A DNA stretch of 64,000 bases, taken from contig CP136061.1 of assembly GCA_032622095.1 (NCBI GenBank), forward strand, positions 3,782,001 through 3,846,000, in the 5' to 3' direction. Positions 36,465 through 47,433 of the stretch are shown piece by piece. Origin of the DNA: Siphonodentalium dalli (taxonomy: Eukaryota > Mollusca > Scaphopoda > Gadilida > Siphonodentaliidae). The notes under the pieces were generated by a model. That model ran no database searches, was not told where the DNA came from, and saw only the letters and a program-made list of their open reading frames with translations. A program made the translations under genes and the position numbers. Numbering within the stretch: the first letter of the stretch is position 1; each line of letters begins with the position of its first letter.

Positions 36465-36920
36465 TGTGAGGTAATGAACACATAGATATAGTAGGTACAA
36501 GTCTTTATTATGTTGTGAATAAGATATGCAGTGTGTACAAATATAATGATCAATAGTCGCCGCGAAATGATGTCCCCGAATGGGTGATGCCTGGTGTGAA
36601 TGATGCCTGGATATGATCTAGGGAGGAGATGAGTCTAGTGAAAGCATGAGGTGATGGGATGTGGTTGTCTCTTATATACTATTTGGGACGCATATTAGAT
36701 GAGGCGTTTGGCAATACACATCGGGATTGGTTCCTTCGTTATGGGCATTTCCCTTGACCATATTTGGGAGCCATCTTCATTGTGTGTATATCTTCGCTGA
36801 GATTAAGACGTGTGAGGTTTCGAGAACCGAACACGAATATCTGAGTTTGGGGTTTTATATATTGGGACATTCGTATAGTTTGAATCAAGTTGTGAGATTA
36901 TAATGGGTAGTTATCTCACA
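36465..36920 (-). repeat. 3' LTR of the retroelement
   Basis: 456 bp, same as the 5' LTR. TATATAAG box at 36671-36678 and AATAAA at 36504-36509 on the minus strand; the latter would end the genomic and env transcripts. Confidence 0.93.
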
Positions 36921-36936
36921 TATGTCCCCCACCCGT
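36921..36936 (-). promoter_or_regulatory. Polypurine tract
   Basis: Directly upstream of the 3' LTR in element sense lies GGGTGGGGGACATA, the purine-rich primer site for plus-strand DNA synthesis. Confidence 0.7.
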
Positions 36937-37728
36937 GTAAGATTTTTAGCGCAGCGGAAAATCTTATGTAACATCAAAATTATGGACCTAACTGGGGTAA
37001 TTGTGATCATGTAATGTGGATGAGGCTGAAATGAAGTATAATAACATTGATTGTGGTGAAGTTATGATTAATACATGTGGAACAAAGTTGTCTTAAAATG
37101 ATGATATGCAATATTAAGTTGTCTTAAAATGATGATACGCAATATTATGAGATTATGAAATAAATGGTGGGAAAAGCATATATGGGTTGGTATATAAAAT
37201 GATCGTGCAAGCAGTCATAATGCGTGCTATATTGATATGTAGGATCAGGTATGATAATAGAATATAGAGATACAAGTATGAGAAGTAATGAATATAACAA
37301 TACGGTAATAGTGCATGGTATGTTTTGTAAATGATGAACATTGGTGATGTATTATATAAATGCATGTTGTGTTGTTAATAAAATCATGACGATATGTATA
37401 CATTCGGTATTGTGGTAATGAGAGACCAAATGTTTCTCATCTGCCGTCAATTGCACAGGGAATTGTTGAGAGCATGTGTCAGAGGTGAAATATTGTTTGG
37501 AGTGTGGTATATGAGGCTTTGATTAATGCGTTTGTTGATAGTTGGCGAGATCCATGACCAATGTTATTGAAGATAATCGGCGGTCAGTTGTCTAACTCTT
37601 GGGATTGGCACGTGTCATAATGGCGTTAGCATATGCAGCTGACGTGGTATGCATGCAGTAACGATATTAGAATTAGTCTGTGGGTTTGTGCCCCTTATAG
37701 GAAAAAAATGGTATTATTGGGAAAATTA
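36937..37728 (-). other. 3' untranslated region between env and the polypurine tract
   Basis: About 0.8 kb without ORF, A/C-rich in element sense. TTGTCTTAAAATGATGATAC is present twice (about 37088 and 37119) as part of a short direct repeat of about 31 bp. Confidence 0.6.
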
Positions 37729-39918
37729 TCAATATAGATTAAGTGGTGGGTTATGGATGGACGCGTGAGTTTTTATTATTTTCATAGGTCGTAATGTGGA
37801 TGATTCATCATCAACATCTCGCGGGTGTTTTTTGGGAAATGTCAAATCTTCTTGTGTACTTTGTATTTGAGGTTGCTTAGCTGGAGACAAATGAATATCT
37901 TTTGTAGCTTCCTTGGGTATTGGTGGGGTTAATCTGTGACGAAGTTGCATATCAGTTCCATTTATCATTTGGTTAAGTTTATTTCGTCGCTTTGCGATTT
38001 TAATTCGTCGCGTGTTGTGATTGCGTTGAGTCTGATATTGGGAAATTTTCGTAATACACTGAATAATGTATTTGCGACTTGAGATGGCAATCAGTAAAAT
38101 TAATATGAACATAATGACCGCGGGAATGATGATTTGGTAATAATTCTGTTTTTTCTTTTGTTTGATGGGTTGCAGGGAAGTGACTGTTTGGAGAAAATCA
38201 TATAATATTAGTTGCTTTATGGGGGGTAACTTGTTTGGAATCGATACTTGAGGGGGCAAGTTATGAATTTGGGAAAATAATGGCTTCCATTGTGGCAATT
38301 TATGTAATTCAATAGTTGATTGTAATTGGGTTATTTGTGTCTTGATGGTGATGTTTGATGAGTTCAAAGTTGTGAATGCAATTAGTTTGATACTGGCTGA
38401 TGTAGCTATGCACCTTGGTGGTAAAGTTATCGTTGCGATGGGGGGTAAAATTGTGATTCTATACGGTCGTTTTCTTAAGAGATTGTGATGACAGTTTACT
38501 GTAAATGTATGAGCTTTCGTGGTTGTTATAAGCCATGTACATGCCGCCAGCTTAATAGCGGATGGTAAATTATACTGAGGGTAAATGGCTATAGGGCACT
38601 TTGTGGCGGTATTTTTTGTATCATTGGTGAATATGTTGACTAGGCAGTTATGATTATGTGATGCGGCCATTGAAATTTTTTGAATTTTACAATATGGTAA
38701 TTTGTTTAAAATACACGGGTGATTGTCACCAATGGTGGTATATTTGGATCGGTCGGGAGATAATAGCAGGTAATTATGAGTAATATCGATTCGGGCAACT
38801 GTATATTTATTGTTGTGTCTGAGTCTTGGGTCTCGAGGGTCTAATGGATAAAAAAATGGTATAGCGCGGAATATGTCAAACTGCATTCTGATATCGCGTA
38901 AATAAATTGTTATGGTAATGATTAGTCTGCTGTCTGTGAGTATGGTTTGTGTCTTCAAATGTTGGTAATATTTTGCAATTCCCGATTCTATGGGGAATGG
39001 TAACTTCAAATGGGCTGGAAGTAATTTCGTTATACTGTCAAGTGCCTTTTTTAAATGTATTGGGCTTATGATCTCCGGTGTAAATCGGTGGTTAATTAGA
39101 GAGGCAATTTGAACTTTAAGATGTCGCAAATATAATTTTGCTTGGATAACATCTTGTTGTATTTCATGTAATATTACTAGAAACTTAGCGTTGATGATTG
39201 TGAATATTTCAATTGTATGCACATGTTTTTGGGTTCGATGTGTTTCTTTTCGAAGTGTGGCTTGAATATTGGATATTGTTGTTGATAATGTGTTGACTCG
39301 TTGGCGATTTTCGTTTGAAATGACGCGTGTTATATTCATGATAGAATAAGCGGTTTGAGTATCGTGTTGGATTTTTTTTTGGTTTTGGTAGAGGGTTCGT
39401 ATGTTATCTTCTACATGTGTAATATCTGACATCGAAGGGGTGCCAAATAGAAACTTGGCGATATCGCTTATTACGGGTAATATTGCTCGTTTGAGTCTTT
39501 TGGTATTATGGAGTTGATAATAATTATGATATTCATATTGGATTTGTTTTGTTTCCGTGAGAGCCGCTGCTAATTCAGTTTGTAAATCTGTCAAAATGTT
39601 GATGAGATTAAAGTTAATGTTATTTGTCTCGTTCCTGAATGGAGGTTTGTTATGGTGATATGTGCTTTGATGAAACGTGGCACAAATGCTATTGAGTTTA
39701 TTTTGGGCCATCCTTATGTCGGTAGCGAGTCTTGCTATGTAGGTATATTATGGTGTGAGTTCGATGAGAAAACTGAGATCCCAATTTTCATTTGAGACAG
39801 CAATTTGCCGGTGATGCAAAAATAACATGTTCTGTCGAGTTAACATAGCGTCACTAGTTTGAAAGCCGATGATAAGTATGAAGAGGGTCGCTTTAACGAA
39901 GTTTTCTGTAGGCTTCAT
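37729..39918 (-). CDS. env: Envelope fusion protein, baculovirus-F/errantivirus type, one in-frame TAA
   Basis: The ATG at 39918 starts a signal peptide (hydrophobic FVKATLFILIIGF, cleavage likely near SDA). An in-frame TAA at 39748-39750 interrupts about 55 codons in, and the same frame then stays open for 672 codons, of which the last 660 start at a Met at 39711. Counting from that Met: furin-like RLKR (72-75) followed by a hydrophobic fusion-peptide-like ILPVISDIAKFLFG, then a helical heptad-rich region (100-200), a Cys-containing ectodomain, a transmembrane helix (about 525-544, IIIPAVIMFILILLIA) and an unusually long basic/polar tail of about 115 residues. Order and motifs match Env/F proteins of errantiviruses; it would give membrane fusion if expressed. 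The TAA separates the signal peptide from the rest. Confidence 0.82.
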
Positions 39919-39928
39919 ATCGATTGCA

Positions 39929-39945
39929 CCCCTATAAGTAAAAAT
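39929..39945 (-). promoter_or_regulatory. Candidate splice acceptor of env
   Basis: ATATTTTTACTTATAG/GGGTGCAATCGAT directly precedes the env ATG (39918-39916). It has a good pyrimidine tract and the spacing expected for a subgenomic env mRNA. Confidence 0.6.
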
Positions 39946-41641
39946 ATAGGTGTGTATTAGCGGGTTAGCCGGTATCTGATTATAAAGATAGATTCGCGTG
40001 GGCATGGCTTTTATGGGTTAACTGGTTTGGTTAATCAATGAGATTTTTCGGCCGGTGTAAGTTGTAATGTCATTCTCAAATTACTGTGTAAAATTGGTAC
40101 CCCCAGAAATCGACGAAATATGACGTCACGGGATGCCAGTGTGTGTACCAATTAGCCGCGCTGCGTGCGCTAGGCGTGTCGACGAAGGTAATTAGTGGTA
40201 TAGCGGTATAAATGCGTTGGCCATTACGGCTGTGAATTATCTTTGATAGCTGTTTGTGCCTATATAATTTAACGTGGGCTACATCGTGCTAATGAAGATT
40301 GGTTTCATTGAAAACATCACATGGACATCTGAATGTGAACGACGAGTGGTATTGCTGTATTATTTATAAAATGTATGTGTCATAGGGTGTAGGTATACCA
40401 ACAGTCATGTCAATATGGATATCAAAAGGCATATGAATAAATGCGTATTGTGTACTGCTTTATATAGGTTCTTATTGCTATATTTGACATGATTATTGGC
40501 GGAAATATTTGTTGATTGTATAGTATTAGGGGAGTGCAATTGACGCATGGAATAGTAGTTCTATCTATATTGTAATGATAATATTTGATCGCGCATTGTC
40601 ACGCGGTTCTGGTTATCTTGGCGGTGGGGGGGGGGGGGGGTATGTATACGATATCGTCGTGTTGGGAGATATATTGTGATTTGCACATACATGTTATTCA
40701 GGCTCATTTTAGCTCTGCACATGTATATGTGATTTAGGGTATTGTGTGCAGTTGGGGGGGGGGGGTGGTGGTACATATACGATATGGTCGTCTTGAGAGA
40801 TATATTGTGACTTACATCTCACTAGATACGTGGTGTGTGGGGGAGGGGTCTGGTGTATGTGTTGTGGAAGTGGAAGGTTAACCTATCAGTGTTCTTGTCA
40901 TACTTATTGGTTTGTGTGGGTCGCTTGATTTGAGTTTAATGAATAATTATGGATAGTTTTATGTTTATGAGGCAGATAAATTGGCTGGGTAATGTTTGTT
41001 TATGTTATGGTTTATGTTGAAATATTCCTATTTATTGATATGATACTTGTGTAACATATTTTTAGTGTATTTATTTTGTTTTTGTTGTTTGAGGGAAGCA
41101 AGTTTTAGCCCTGTGTGCATTGTGCACCGATGCACACTGGACTTGCCAGCATTGAGTTATATCTGATTATTAGATGATGTTTAGTGTGTTTATTTATCAT
41201 TGGATATTATGTTTAGATGTATCGAAGAGATATCGCTTATTACGGGTAATATTGGTTGAGCTACAAAGAGTAACTTTTGTAAACGTGCTAAATCGCCAAA
41301 GATTATTTAATTATAGTCTAAGATTGGTTGAAATGTAAAGAGATAAATATATTATTAGACCGCTGCCAAGAATTATTACAGAGTTCAATACTGTTATTGA
41401 TTGGGTTATCTAAGTTTTAGAATGAAGAGCGTTTGTTTGTTCGTTCGAATAAATTTGGTTTTAGTTATTTCGGAGAGTTTATGGGAACGTATGGAATATG
41501 GGAGAAATGCCAGGGTTGATATAATATACGCTCTATAGTAAAGAGTGTTATACGTTTGATTCTGGGTTTCGTGGGTTCAAATAATGTCGGTAAATGTATG
41601 TGAGATGCGAGGTGGGAAATCAGTGATGGTGGTGGAAATGT

Positions 41642-42111
41642 CGTGGTTTCTATACCAATCGTTCTGTGATAAAGAACGTTATTTGGCAGTATTGGGGGTG
41701 GTGATATTGAGGGAAATATGCCGTGATGATTGTATCACCTACTATATAATATAATTATAGTGGCGTTGGTGGGTGGGGGTGTCTACTTGAGGGATAATAT
41801 GCCGTGGTTTCTGTACCAATCGTTCTATGATAAAGAGCATTGTTTGGCAGGAGGGGGTAGTAATATTGAGGGAAATATGCCGTGATTATTGTATCAACTA
41901 CTATATAATATATATAGTGTATTGTGGCGTAGGTGGGGGGGTGTCTATATTGAGGGATAATATGCCGTGGTTTCTGTACCAATCGTTCTATGATAAAGAG
42001 CGTTGTTTGGCAGTATCGGGGGTAGTAATATTGAGGGAAATATGCCGTGATTATTGTATCAACTACTATATAATATATATAGTGTATTGTGGCGTAGGTG
42101 GGCTATGTCAA
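41642..42111. repeat. Three tandem copies of ~162 bp in the pol-env spacer
   Basis: Units starting at 41642, 41803 and 41966 share CGTGGTTTCT(G)TACCAATCG, GATAAAGA.CGTT.TTTGGCAG, GAGGGAAATATGCCGTGAT and the GGTGGG tail. They differ at a handful of positions. Confidence 0.85.
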
Positions 42112-42207
42112 TGAATATATGATTGAGTTAAGTATATTGGAGGGAATGAAGATGTAACTGAGTCATGAACGGGAGTTTGCCATATTTCGGAGATTGGTGC
42201 GAGAGAC

Positions 42208-42476
42208 AATGATCGACAGATTGGCATGTTTCGTGAATAAACAATTAGCCAAAGACGCCGAGTGTCAGTCATTAGCGAAAGATATATATTACATGTCGGT
42301 TAAATTTACTTCGGCATCATGACTCAATGTACACCTGTTAGAATGATCGACAGATTGGCATGTTTCGTGAATAAACAATTTAGTCAAAGACGCCGAGTGT
42401 CAGTCATTAGCGAAAGATATATATTACATGTCGGTTAAATTTACTTCGGCATCATGACTCAATGTACACCTGTTAG
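42208..42476. repeat. Two tandem copies of ~134 bp in the pol-env spacer
   Basis: AATGATCGACAGATTGGCAT to ATGTACACCTGTTAG occurs twice (42208-42341 and 42342-42476), almost identical except for one extra T and one substitution near AATTTAGTCAAAG. Confidence 0.9.
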
Positions 42477-42678
42477 CGATAATTGAATTAGAGATTTGGG
42501 AAACGGGACGATGCCCTGTTTGATATATATACTATATGATCATGCAACTGGTATGAGTAAAGTTTATCGTTGGGGTGTCTATCTATGTTATGCCTTTGTA
42601 AAACCTGTTTTATATAATACTAATAAAAGTTATGTAAACTATCTATCATTAGTGATTGTGAAGTACTTTGATACATAA

Positions 42679-43600
42679 TTATGAATGTTCGATATCAGTT
42701 GTCATCTGATATAAATCATATGTTTCCGTACTTTCGTTTGACCAATTCGTCGAACGGCTGTCGGGTGATGTATATTGGAAGGAATTAGAAAACGATGAAT
42801 CTTTAGGCGTGTGTTTGGCGTATGGTGTATATAATTTACGATGCCGGCCGCGTTTGTTATCTGCGCGATCCGATTTTGTGTCTGGCGTCGTACTATAAGA
42901 ATTTTGTGTAATTAATTTGTGTTTTATGACATTTGGTTCCTGTGTTTGGGGCCTAGATTGGTCGCTGGGTGAAAAATCCGGGGGTGATTGGCTGTCTGTT
43001 TTATTAAAATGTTTCGAAGCCATGAGTCTGTTGGCTAATTCAGCCAATGGTATTGAAGAACTGTCGTCTGTGTTTGAGCGCTCAAGTTGAGCGCGCTTAA
43101 TTGCCGTCGTTTTGAGGTCATCGTCTGATTCCAATGTGGATTGAGAGCTATTATTATCGACACTGGCTTCACTCGGTGGAAATGCAAATCGATTGTGTCG
43201 TTTATTTTTTAAGTGATTGGGAATTTGAGGTGTAGGCCAATCAACGGGGGATGGTTAGATGTGTTTAGCATGTGATTTTGTTAATTTAGCAGATAGGTCA
43301 TGTCTTAATATGTAAGATATGGGGCCTGTCTGTTTCAAGATACGACAAAACGGCTCATATTTAAATGAAAATTTGTGATTTGGTTGGTGGATTTTGTAAT
43401 AGACGGATTGGCCTATTTTAAAGGTTGGAATAGATCCACCTTTGTTCTGTTTGTGGTTGCGAGAGGCTGTTTCGAGAAGAGATTTTGTAGTTTTAAAAAT
43501 AATGTGTTGATTTTGAAGCGTGGTGGCTAAAAAATCCTCTCCTAAATACTTTTCTCTGTGTGTTAAAATTCGGTCTATGCTTATCTGTGGTTCTCTAAAA
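42679..43600 (-). pseudogene. pol: Pol C-terminal part: integrase C-terminal domain and acidic tail
   Basis: From the T7 run a new frame is open to 43258 and holds a basic/aromatic region with KIGQSVYYKIH and YEPFCRIL, like the GPY/F-type integrase C-terminal domain. It meets TAA at 43255-43257. The same frame is then open again to 42679: a Ser/Thr/Asp-rich low-complexity segment (DDSSSIPLAELANRL, RADNKRGRHRKLY). I cannot tell whether the TAA is the natural pol end, with a separate tail ORF after it, or a nonsense change. Confidence 0.6.
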
Positions 43601-43912
43601 AAAGGTTAGAAAAAATGGTGAATGTGTATGTACACTGGAACAATAGAAGTTCATTGCTTGTGATGCATAATTTAGATATAGGTCCCAATTTTCTACATTT
43701 GCTTGGGTGATTGTTGAAATGATTGATGCTAGACTTCTATGCGAGCGTTCTGACTTCCCATTGCTTTGGGGTGAGTAGAACGAACTGAGGCGGTGATTGA
43801 TATGGTAATATTTACAAAATTCAGTAAAGGTAGAGTTTGCAAACTCGGACCCATTATCCGTTAAAATACCTTCAACTGATCCAAATAAAGTGAAATACTC
43901 TGAATTCAATCT
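43595..43912 (-). CDS. pol: Pol, integrase catalytic core, second half
   Basis: Same frame as the preceding part, separated only by the TAA at 43913-43915. It contains the second catalytic Asp (TDNGSEF) and the Glu (NGKSERSHRS) with 35 residues between, the D,D-35-E pattern. The frame ends (TAG) right after a run of seven T (minus strand, 43597-43603); a shift there leads into the integrase C-terminal frame. Confidence 0.83.
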   Translation of the reverse strand, partial: RLNSEYFTLFGSVEGILTDNGSEFANSTFTEFCKYYHINHRLSSFYSPQSNGKSERSHRSLASIISTITQANVENWDLYLNYASQAMNFYCSSVHTHSPFFLTFF

Positions 43913-45106
43913 TTATAAAATTGTATCCACCATTTTGTTAGGTAATGCATATGCTAAAGTATGTAATGAAAATTGATCAACAATAGTTAAGATAAATCTA
44001 TTTCCTGACTGTGTTTTGGGGGAAAATGGTCCCATAAGATCGATGGCTATGAGCTGTCCTGGCCTTGATGGGGCAGTGACTGGTTGAAGCGGGATTTTTG
44101 GATTATAAGCATTTCGTTGTCGGCATGTGTGACAATTGTTTATGTATGTGACAATTTTTGCAAACAACTGAGGTGTGTAATATCTGTTTCGTATGGTCGC
44201 GTATAGCGATTGTACCGCTCTATGGCCGAGACTGTGATATTGGGATATAACTTCCTGCGCTATTTTGTCCGTTATATATATTCGTAATTTAGGTATGTCA
44301 TTATATATTGATATATAGTGTAGGATACCATCTTTGAGAATAAAGGTTTTTGCTAATTTTTCGGGTATATTTGTTGATTGCATTTGTTTGATAATCTCGG
44401 TGATTGTGTGGTCTGCTGATTGTTCATCTCTTATATTAGTTATAGCAGGAAGGGCCGGGCTGTCGTCAAGATCAACTGATGATTCAGAATCCGTGTTCTT
44501 TTTTGGTTGTTTATTTCGTTTTGAGAATTCCTGAATATCTTTCATGTCAAGTATATTAACATCCTGTACAAGGGGATTGGTGGGTGGATTTGGGTCGCTA
44601 TCTGTGCAAGAAATGATGCACGGGTGTGTGTCGGGGTTTATCCGACTGCAAAAATCGGCCGTAACATTGTTCGTGCCTTTAATATAAGTAATTTTTGGGT
44701 TCAATGCTGATATTTCCAAAAACCATTTTTGAATTTTTGTGTTTATCAGATCCTGTTTTTTAAACATGTGGATGAGGGGTAAGTGATCTGTTTTAATCTC
44801 TACTTGGGATCCCTGTAAGTAAAATTTAAATTGCCTTGCAAACGTATATATAGCGAATGCTTCTTTTTCCGTGACAGAATAATTCCTTTGTGATTTGTTA
44901 AGTTTTTTACTGGCGAACCCGATTGGTAGTTCAACGTGTTTATCATCTTGGCTATTAGCATATTGTGATAGTATCGCCCCGATACTATGGATAGATGCAT
45001 CTACTGTCAGAATGAACAGTTTGTCGGGATTTGGGTAAGCTAAGATGGGGCGGTTGCTAAGCTTTCTTTCAGCGTGTCGAACGCTGTTTGGCACGGCGCA
45101 TCCCAC
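43913..45106 (-). CDS. pol: Pol, RNase H and integrase N-terminal part
   Basis: Starts in a frame different from RT and overlaps it by 67 nt; the true entry is at about 45045. RNase H: LTVDASIHSIGA (D36), YSVTEKEAFAIY, TDHLPL (D107). A Ser/Asp-rich linker with NTDSESSVDLDDS follows. Integrase: zinc domain H-x3-H...C-x2-C (HSLGHRAV, CHTC), then the first catalytic Asp in LIAIDLMGPF. An in-frame TAA (43913-43915) stops it inside the catalytic core; the next ORF continues in the same frame one codon later. Confidence 0.85.
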   Translation of the reverse strand: MGCAVPNSVRHAERKLSNRPILAYPNPDKLFILTVDASIHSIGAILSQYANSQDDKHVELPIGFASKKLNKSQRNYSVTEKEAFAIYTFARQFKFYLQGSQVEIKTDHLPLIHMFKKQDLINTKIQKWFLEISALNPKITYIKGTNNVTADFCSRINPDTHPCIISCTDSDPNPPTNPLVQDVNILDMKDIQEFSKRNKQPKKNTDSESSVDLDDSPALPAITNIRDEQSADHTITEIIKQMQSTNIPEKLAKTFILKDGILHYISIYNDIPKLRIYITDKIAQEVISQYHSLGHRAVQSLYATIRNRYYTPQLFAKIVTYINNCHTCRQRNAYNPKIPLQPVTAPSRPGQLIAIDLMGPFSPKTQSGNRFILTIVDQFSLHTLAYALPNKMVDTIL

Positions 45107-47427
45107 ACAAATTTAGCATATTTGGCTGTGAGTTTGATTAAAGGCAATGCCGTGGATGCGAAAGTAGGAGAATATGACCTGTAAAAATTAAGAATTCCCA
45201 GTAATCTGCGGACTTCTTTAACTGATTTCGGAGGTGGTAGAGACTTGATAATTGAAATTTTTTCAGGGTCAGAGGATGTGCCCTTGTCGGAAATAATATG
45301 CCCTAAAAATTTGACTTGTGGTTGGCAGAATTTAGATTTTGATAGTTTAACTATTAAGCCGTATTCCCTGAGTCTGTCAAATAATTTTGTGAGCTGATGT
45401 ATATGCGTTTGAGGATCGGAGCTATGACAGATCAGGTCATCGACAAATCCTTCTACAAATGGTAAATCGTGTAGGGCCATGTTCATGAGTTTTAAAAAAT
45501 ACCCTGAGCTCGAGACATATCCCATCGGGGCTCTTTGATAACTGTATTGTCCTTCGGACGTATTCATAGTTAATATGGGCACATGTTCGGGTTCAACTCC
45601 AATAACATGATAAGCATTTGATAAATCAAAGATACTGAAAATAGTTGAGCCGAGTAACTTGGACGATATTTCTGTAAAACTAGGCATAGACCATTTTAAT
45701 GGAATGGAAACATCATTGAGTTTTCTCAGATCGATTACCAATCGGTAATTTGGAGTACCGTCGGGGTTGGGTGTGGATTTGCGGATGAGGAGACTGGGAA
45801 ATCCCCACGATGAATGGGCAGTGGGTCTAATAATGTCTGCATCTAATAATTTTTTTATCTCAGCAGCCATAATTCGTTGTTTGTTCAGTGGTGTCGGATA
45901 TTTTTTGCAAAAAATAGGTAAAGTATTTGGTTTGAGGTCGATTTTCATTTTAATTTTTGGACAATATCCTATCTTGTTTATGTCATTTGTAAAAACATCA
46001 GGGTATTGTGATACTAGTTGCAATATTTGCTGTTTAAGGTGTTGAGGTGCCACGATATCATCGACAGATATAGGTTGAGTCTTGGTGACTGGAGGGTTAA
46101 TGTCTTGCCGGTCACCTATGGTGTTTATACTGTGTTTGTTTGGCGGAGATGAGTTAATGTTTTGCTCATCGGATGCCGTGCATATCATTTGCTCTTGAGT
46201 GCCAAATGCTTGTGCTATCACACGACCTTTCCTAATGGACATATGTGACGCCGATTGGTTTTCTATCATGACGCAAATATTTGGATTATTTGCATCTGCT
46301 ATCGTGTCGGTTACATGTACATTTGGTTCCTGTTCGAAAATGGACATGTTACCTTTGCCTATTCGGATTATAGGTGTGTTAAACATATCATTTGGCCCTA
46401 TGAGTCTGCCTGTTATGATGGCGCATGAGTGGGGTGATAATGAAACGTTATTTGTTGATCGGATGAGTGATGCAATGTGACCGTCCCTTAACATCGGGTA
46501 TAATTGATTCTGTATTCTGAATTTTTCTAGATCAAAGTAAAGTCTAATACTGTGTTGTTTCATAAAATCGCGCCCTAAAATGCAGGGACGGGACAAGGTT
46601 GCACATATGACAAATTTGTGAGTAAGAATGAGTTTTCCGATTCTAAATGTGAGATGTGTGGATCCAAAAACTTTCATTGGTGTACCATCGGCTGATGTGA
46701 GTAACACATGTTCTTTAATTAAAGGTGGTCGATTTGGCATGGATCTATAAATGTCGTATTTCAAGCAACTGGTGGTTGCCCCGGAGTCTAATAGTGATCT
46801 AATCCGTTGTTTGTGTATTTTAATGATAGTTGAGCATGGTGTTTGGTTTAGAGCACCATCTGTCATATCACTTGGATATTTAAGTACTGGTATAGTGTGT
46901 TGTATGGGTTTGACTGGTGGTATTATAGGGTTAATTGCAGTATTGGAATGTGATTCGCGAGAATTGGTGCATGTTGACTTTCTTTTGGATGATGAGTAAG
47001 AATTAGTAATGTGTTGGTGCTTGGGCTTTTCAAGGCGATTCAGGGTTTTAAAATGGGAAGGAAAGTTTAAGTCAAGAAGCGGTGAGATAGACTTATTGGA
47101 AGAATTATGAAATCTGGGTTTCATAGAGGGACACCTGTTATGGCAGAAGGTGGTATGTGTTACCTGCCTGTGGCGAGGGAGATTAAGTGGGCGCCGCGTG
47201 CGGTAATTAATATATGGTTGGTTTTGGCACTTTGATGGTAGCGTGGGGTAATGATTAATGTGCTGCAGCTGTGAATCACAGACTCTATGCTTTTGAGATT
47301 CGTATGTTCGATGAGCTTTAGCATATCTATGATTGTGGCCGCCTATGGTGCTAAGCTGATGTGTAATAGGACTCATTGGCTTGCGTCTACTTGGGGTCAA
47401 ATTTGTGTAGCAATGAGTCCTTATCTG
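45040..47427 (-). CDS. pol: Pol, protease and reverse transcriptase part
   Basis: The frame is open from the slippery site; there is no ATG near its start, in line with entry by frameshifting. The residues below count from the TTG at 47400. After a basic His/Arg-rich linker comes an aspartic protease with LLDSGATTSCL (residues 204-214), then RT with IRPTAHSSWGFP, YRLVIDLRKLN, FSIFDLSNAYH and the active site FVDD (652-655; Phe instead of the usual Tyr), and KFLGHIISDKG. The frame runs out at TAG (45040-45042) just at the connection to RNase H. A one-base loss around the four-base C run at 45047-45050 (minus strand) would explain the break. Confidence 0.88.
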   Translation of the reverse strand, partial: QIRTHCYTNLTPSRRKPMSPITHQLSTIGGHNHRYAKAHRTYESQKHRVCDSQLQHINHYPTLPSKCQNQPYINYRTRRPLNLPRHRQVTHTTFCHNRCPSMKPRFHNSSNKSISPLLDLNFPSHFKTLNRLEKPKHQHITNSYSSSKRKSTCTNSRESHSNTAINPIIPPVKPIQHTIPVLKYPSDMTDGALNQTPCSTIIKIHKQRIRSLLDSGATTSCLKYDIYRSMPNRPPLIKEHVLLTSADGTPMKVFGSTHLTFRIGKLILTHKFVICATLSRPCILGRDFMKQHSIRLYFDLEKFRIQNQLYPMLRDGHIASLIRSTNNVSLSPHSCAIITGRLIGPNDMFNTPIIRIGKGNMSIFEQEPNVHVTDTIADANNPNICVMIENQSASHMSIRKGRVIAQAFGTQEQMICTASDEQNINSSPPNKHSINTIGDRQDINPPVTKTQPISVDDIVAPQHLKQQILQLVSQYPDVFTNDINKIGYCPKIKMKIDLKPNTLPIFCKKYPTPLNKQRIMAAEIKKLLDADIIRPTAHSSWGFPSLLIRKSTPNPDGTPNYRLVIDLRKLNDVSIPLKWSMPSFTEISSKLLGSTIFSIFDLSNAYHVIGVEPEHVPILTMNTSEGQYSYQRAPMGYVSSSGYFLKLMNMALHDLPFVEGFVDDLICHSSDPQTHIHQLTKLFDRLREYGLIVKLSKSKFCQPQVKFLGHIISDKGTSSDPEKISIIKSLPPPKSVKEVRRLLGILNFYRSYSPTFASTALPLIKLTAKYAKFVWDAPCQTAFDTLKESLATAPS

Positions 47428-47433
47428 TTTAAA
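47369..47433 (-). promoter_or_regulatory. -1 ribosomal frameshift signal at the gag/pol junction
   Basis: The last sense codons of gag contain the heptamer T TTA AAC (47433-47427), in the X XXY YYZ register of the gag frame. A 6-nt spacer (AGATAA, including the gag stop) follows, then GGACTCATTG (47420-47411), which pairs perfectly with CAATGAGTCC (47378-47369). CTAC/GTAG inside the loop could extend the stem. Slipping back one base leads straight into the open pol frame. Confidence 0.88.

Larger units (their letters stand above)
40006..42678 (-). other. Long non-coding spacer between pol and env
   Basis: 2.67 kb inside the retroelement with no credible ORF on the sense strand. It contains two tandem repeat blocks (41642-42111 and 42208-42476), C-runs in element sense near 40622-40640 and 40752-40768, and AATATATAT-rich parts. 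Such a region is absent from compact errantiviruses. Confidence 0.7.

Noticed and set aside
45767-47000. Plus-strand ORFs opposite pol (46199-46480 and others)
   Set aside because: Antisense shadows of the RT and protease frames.
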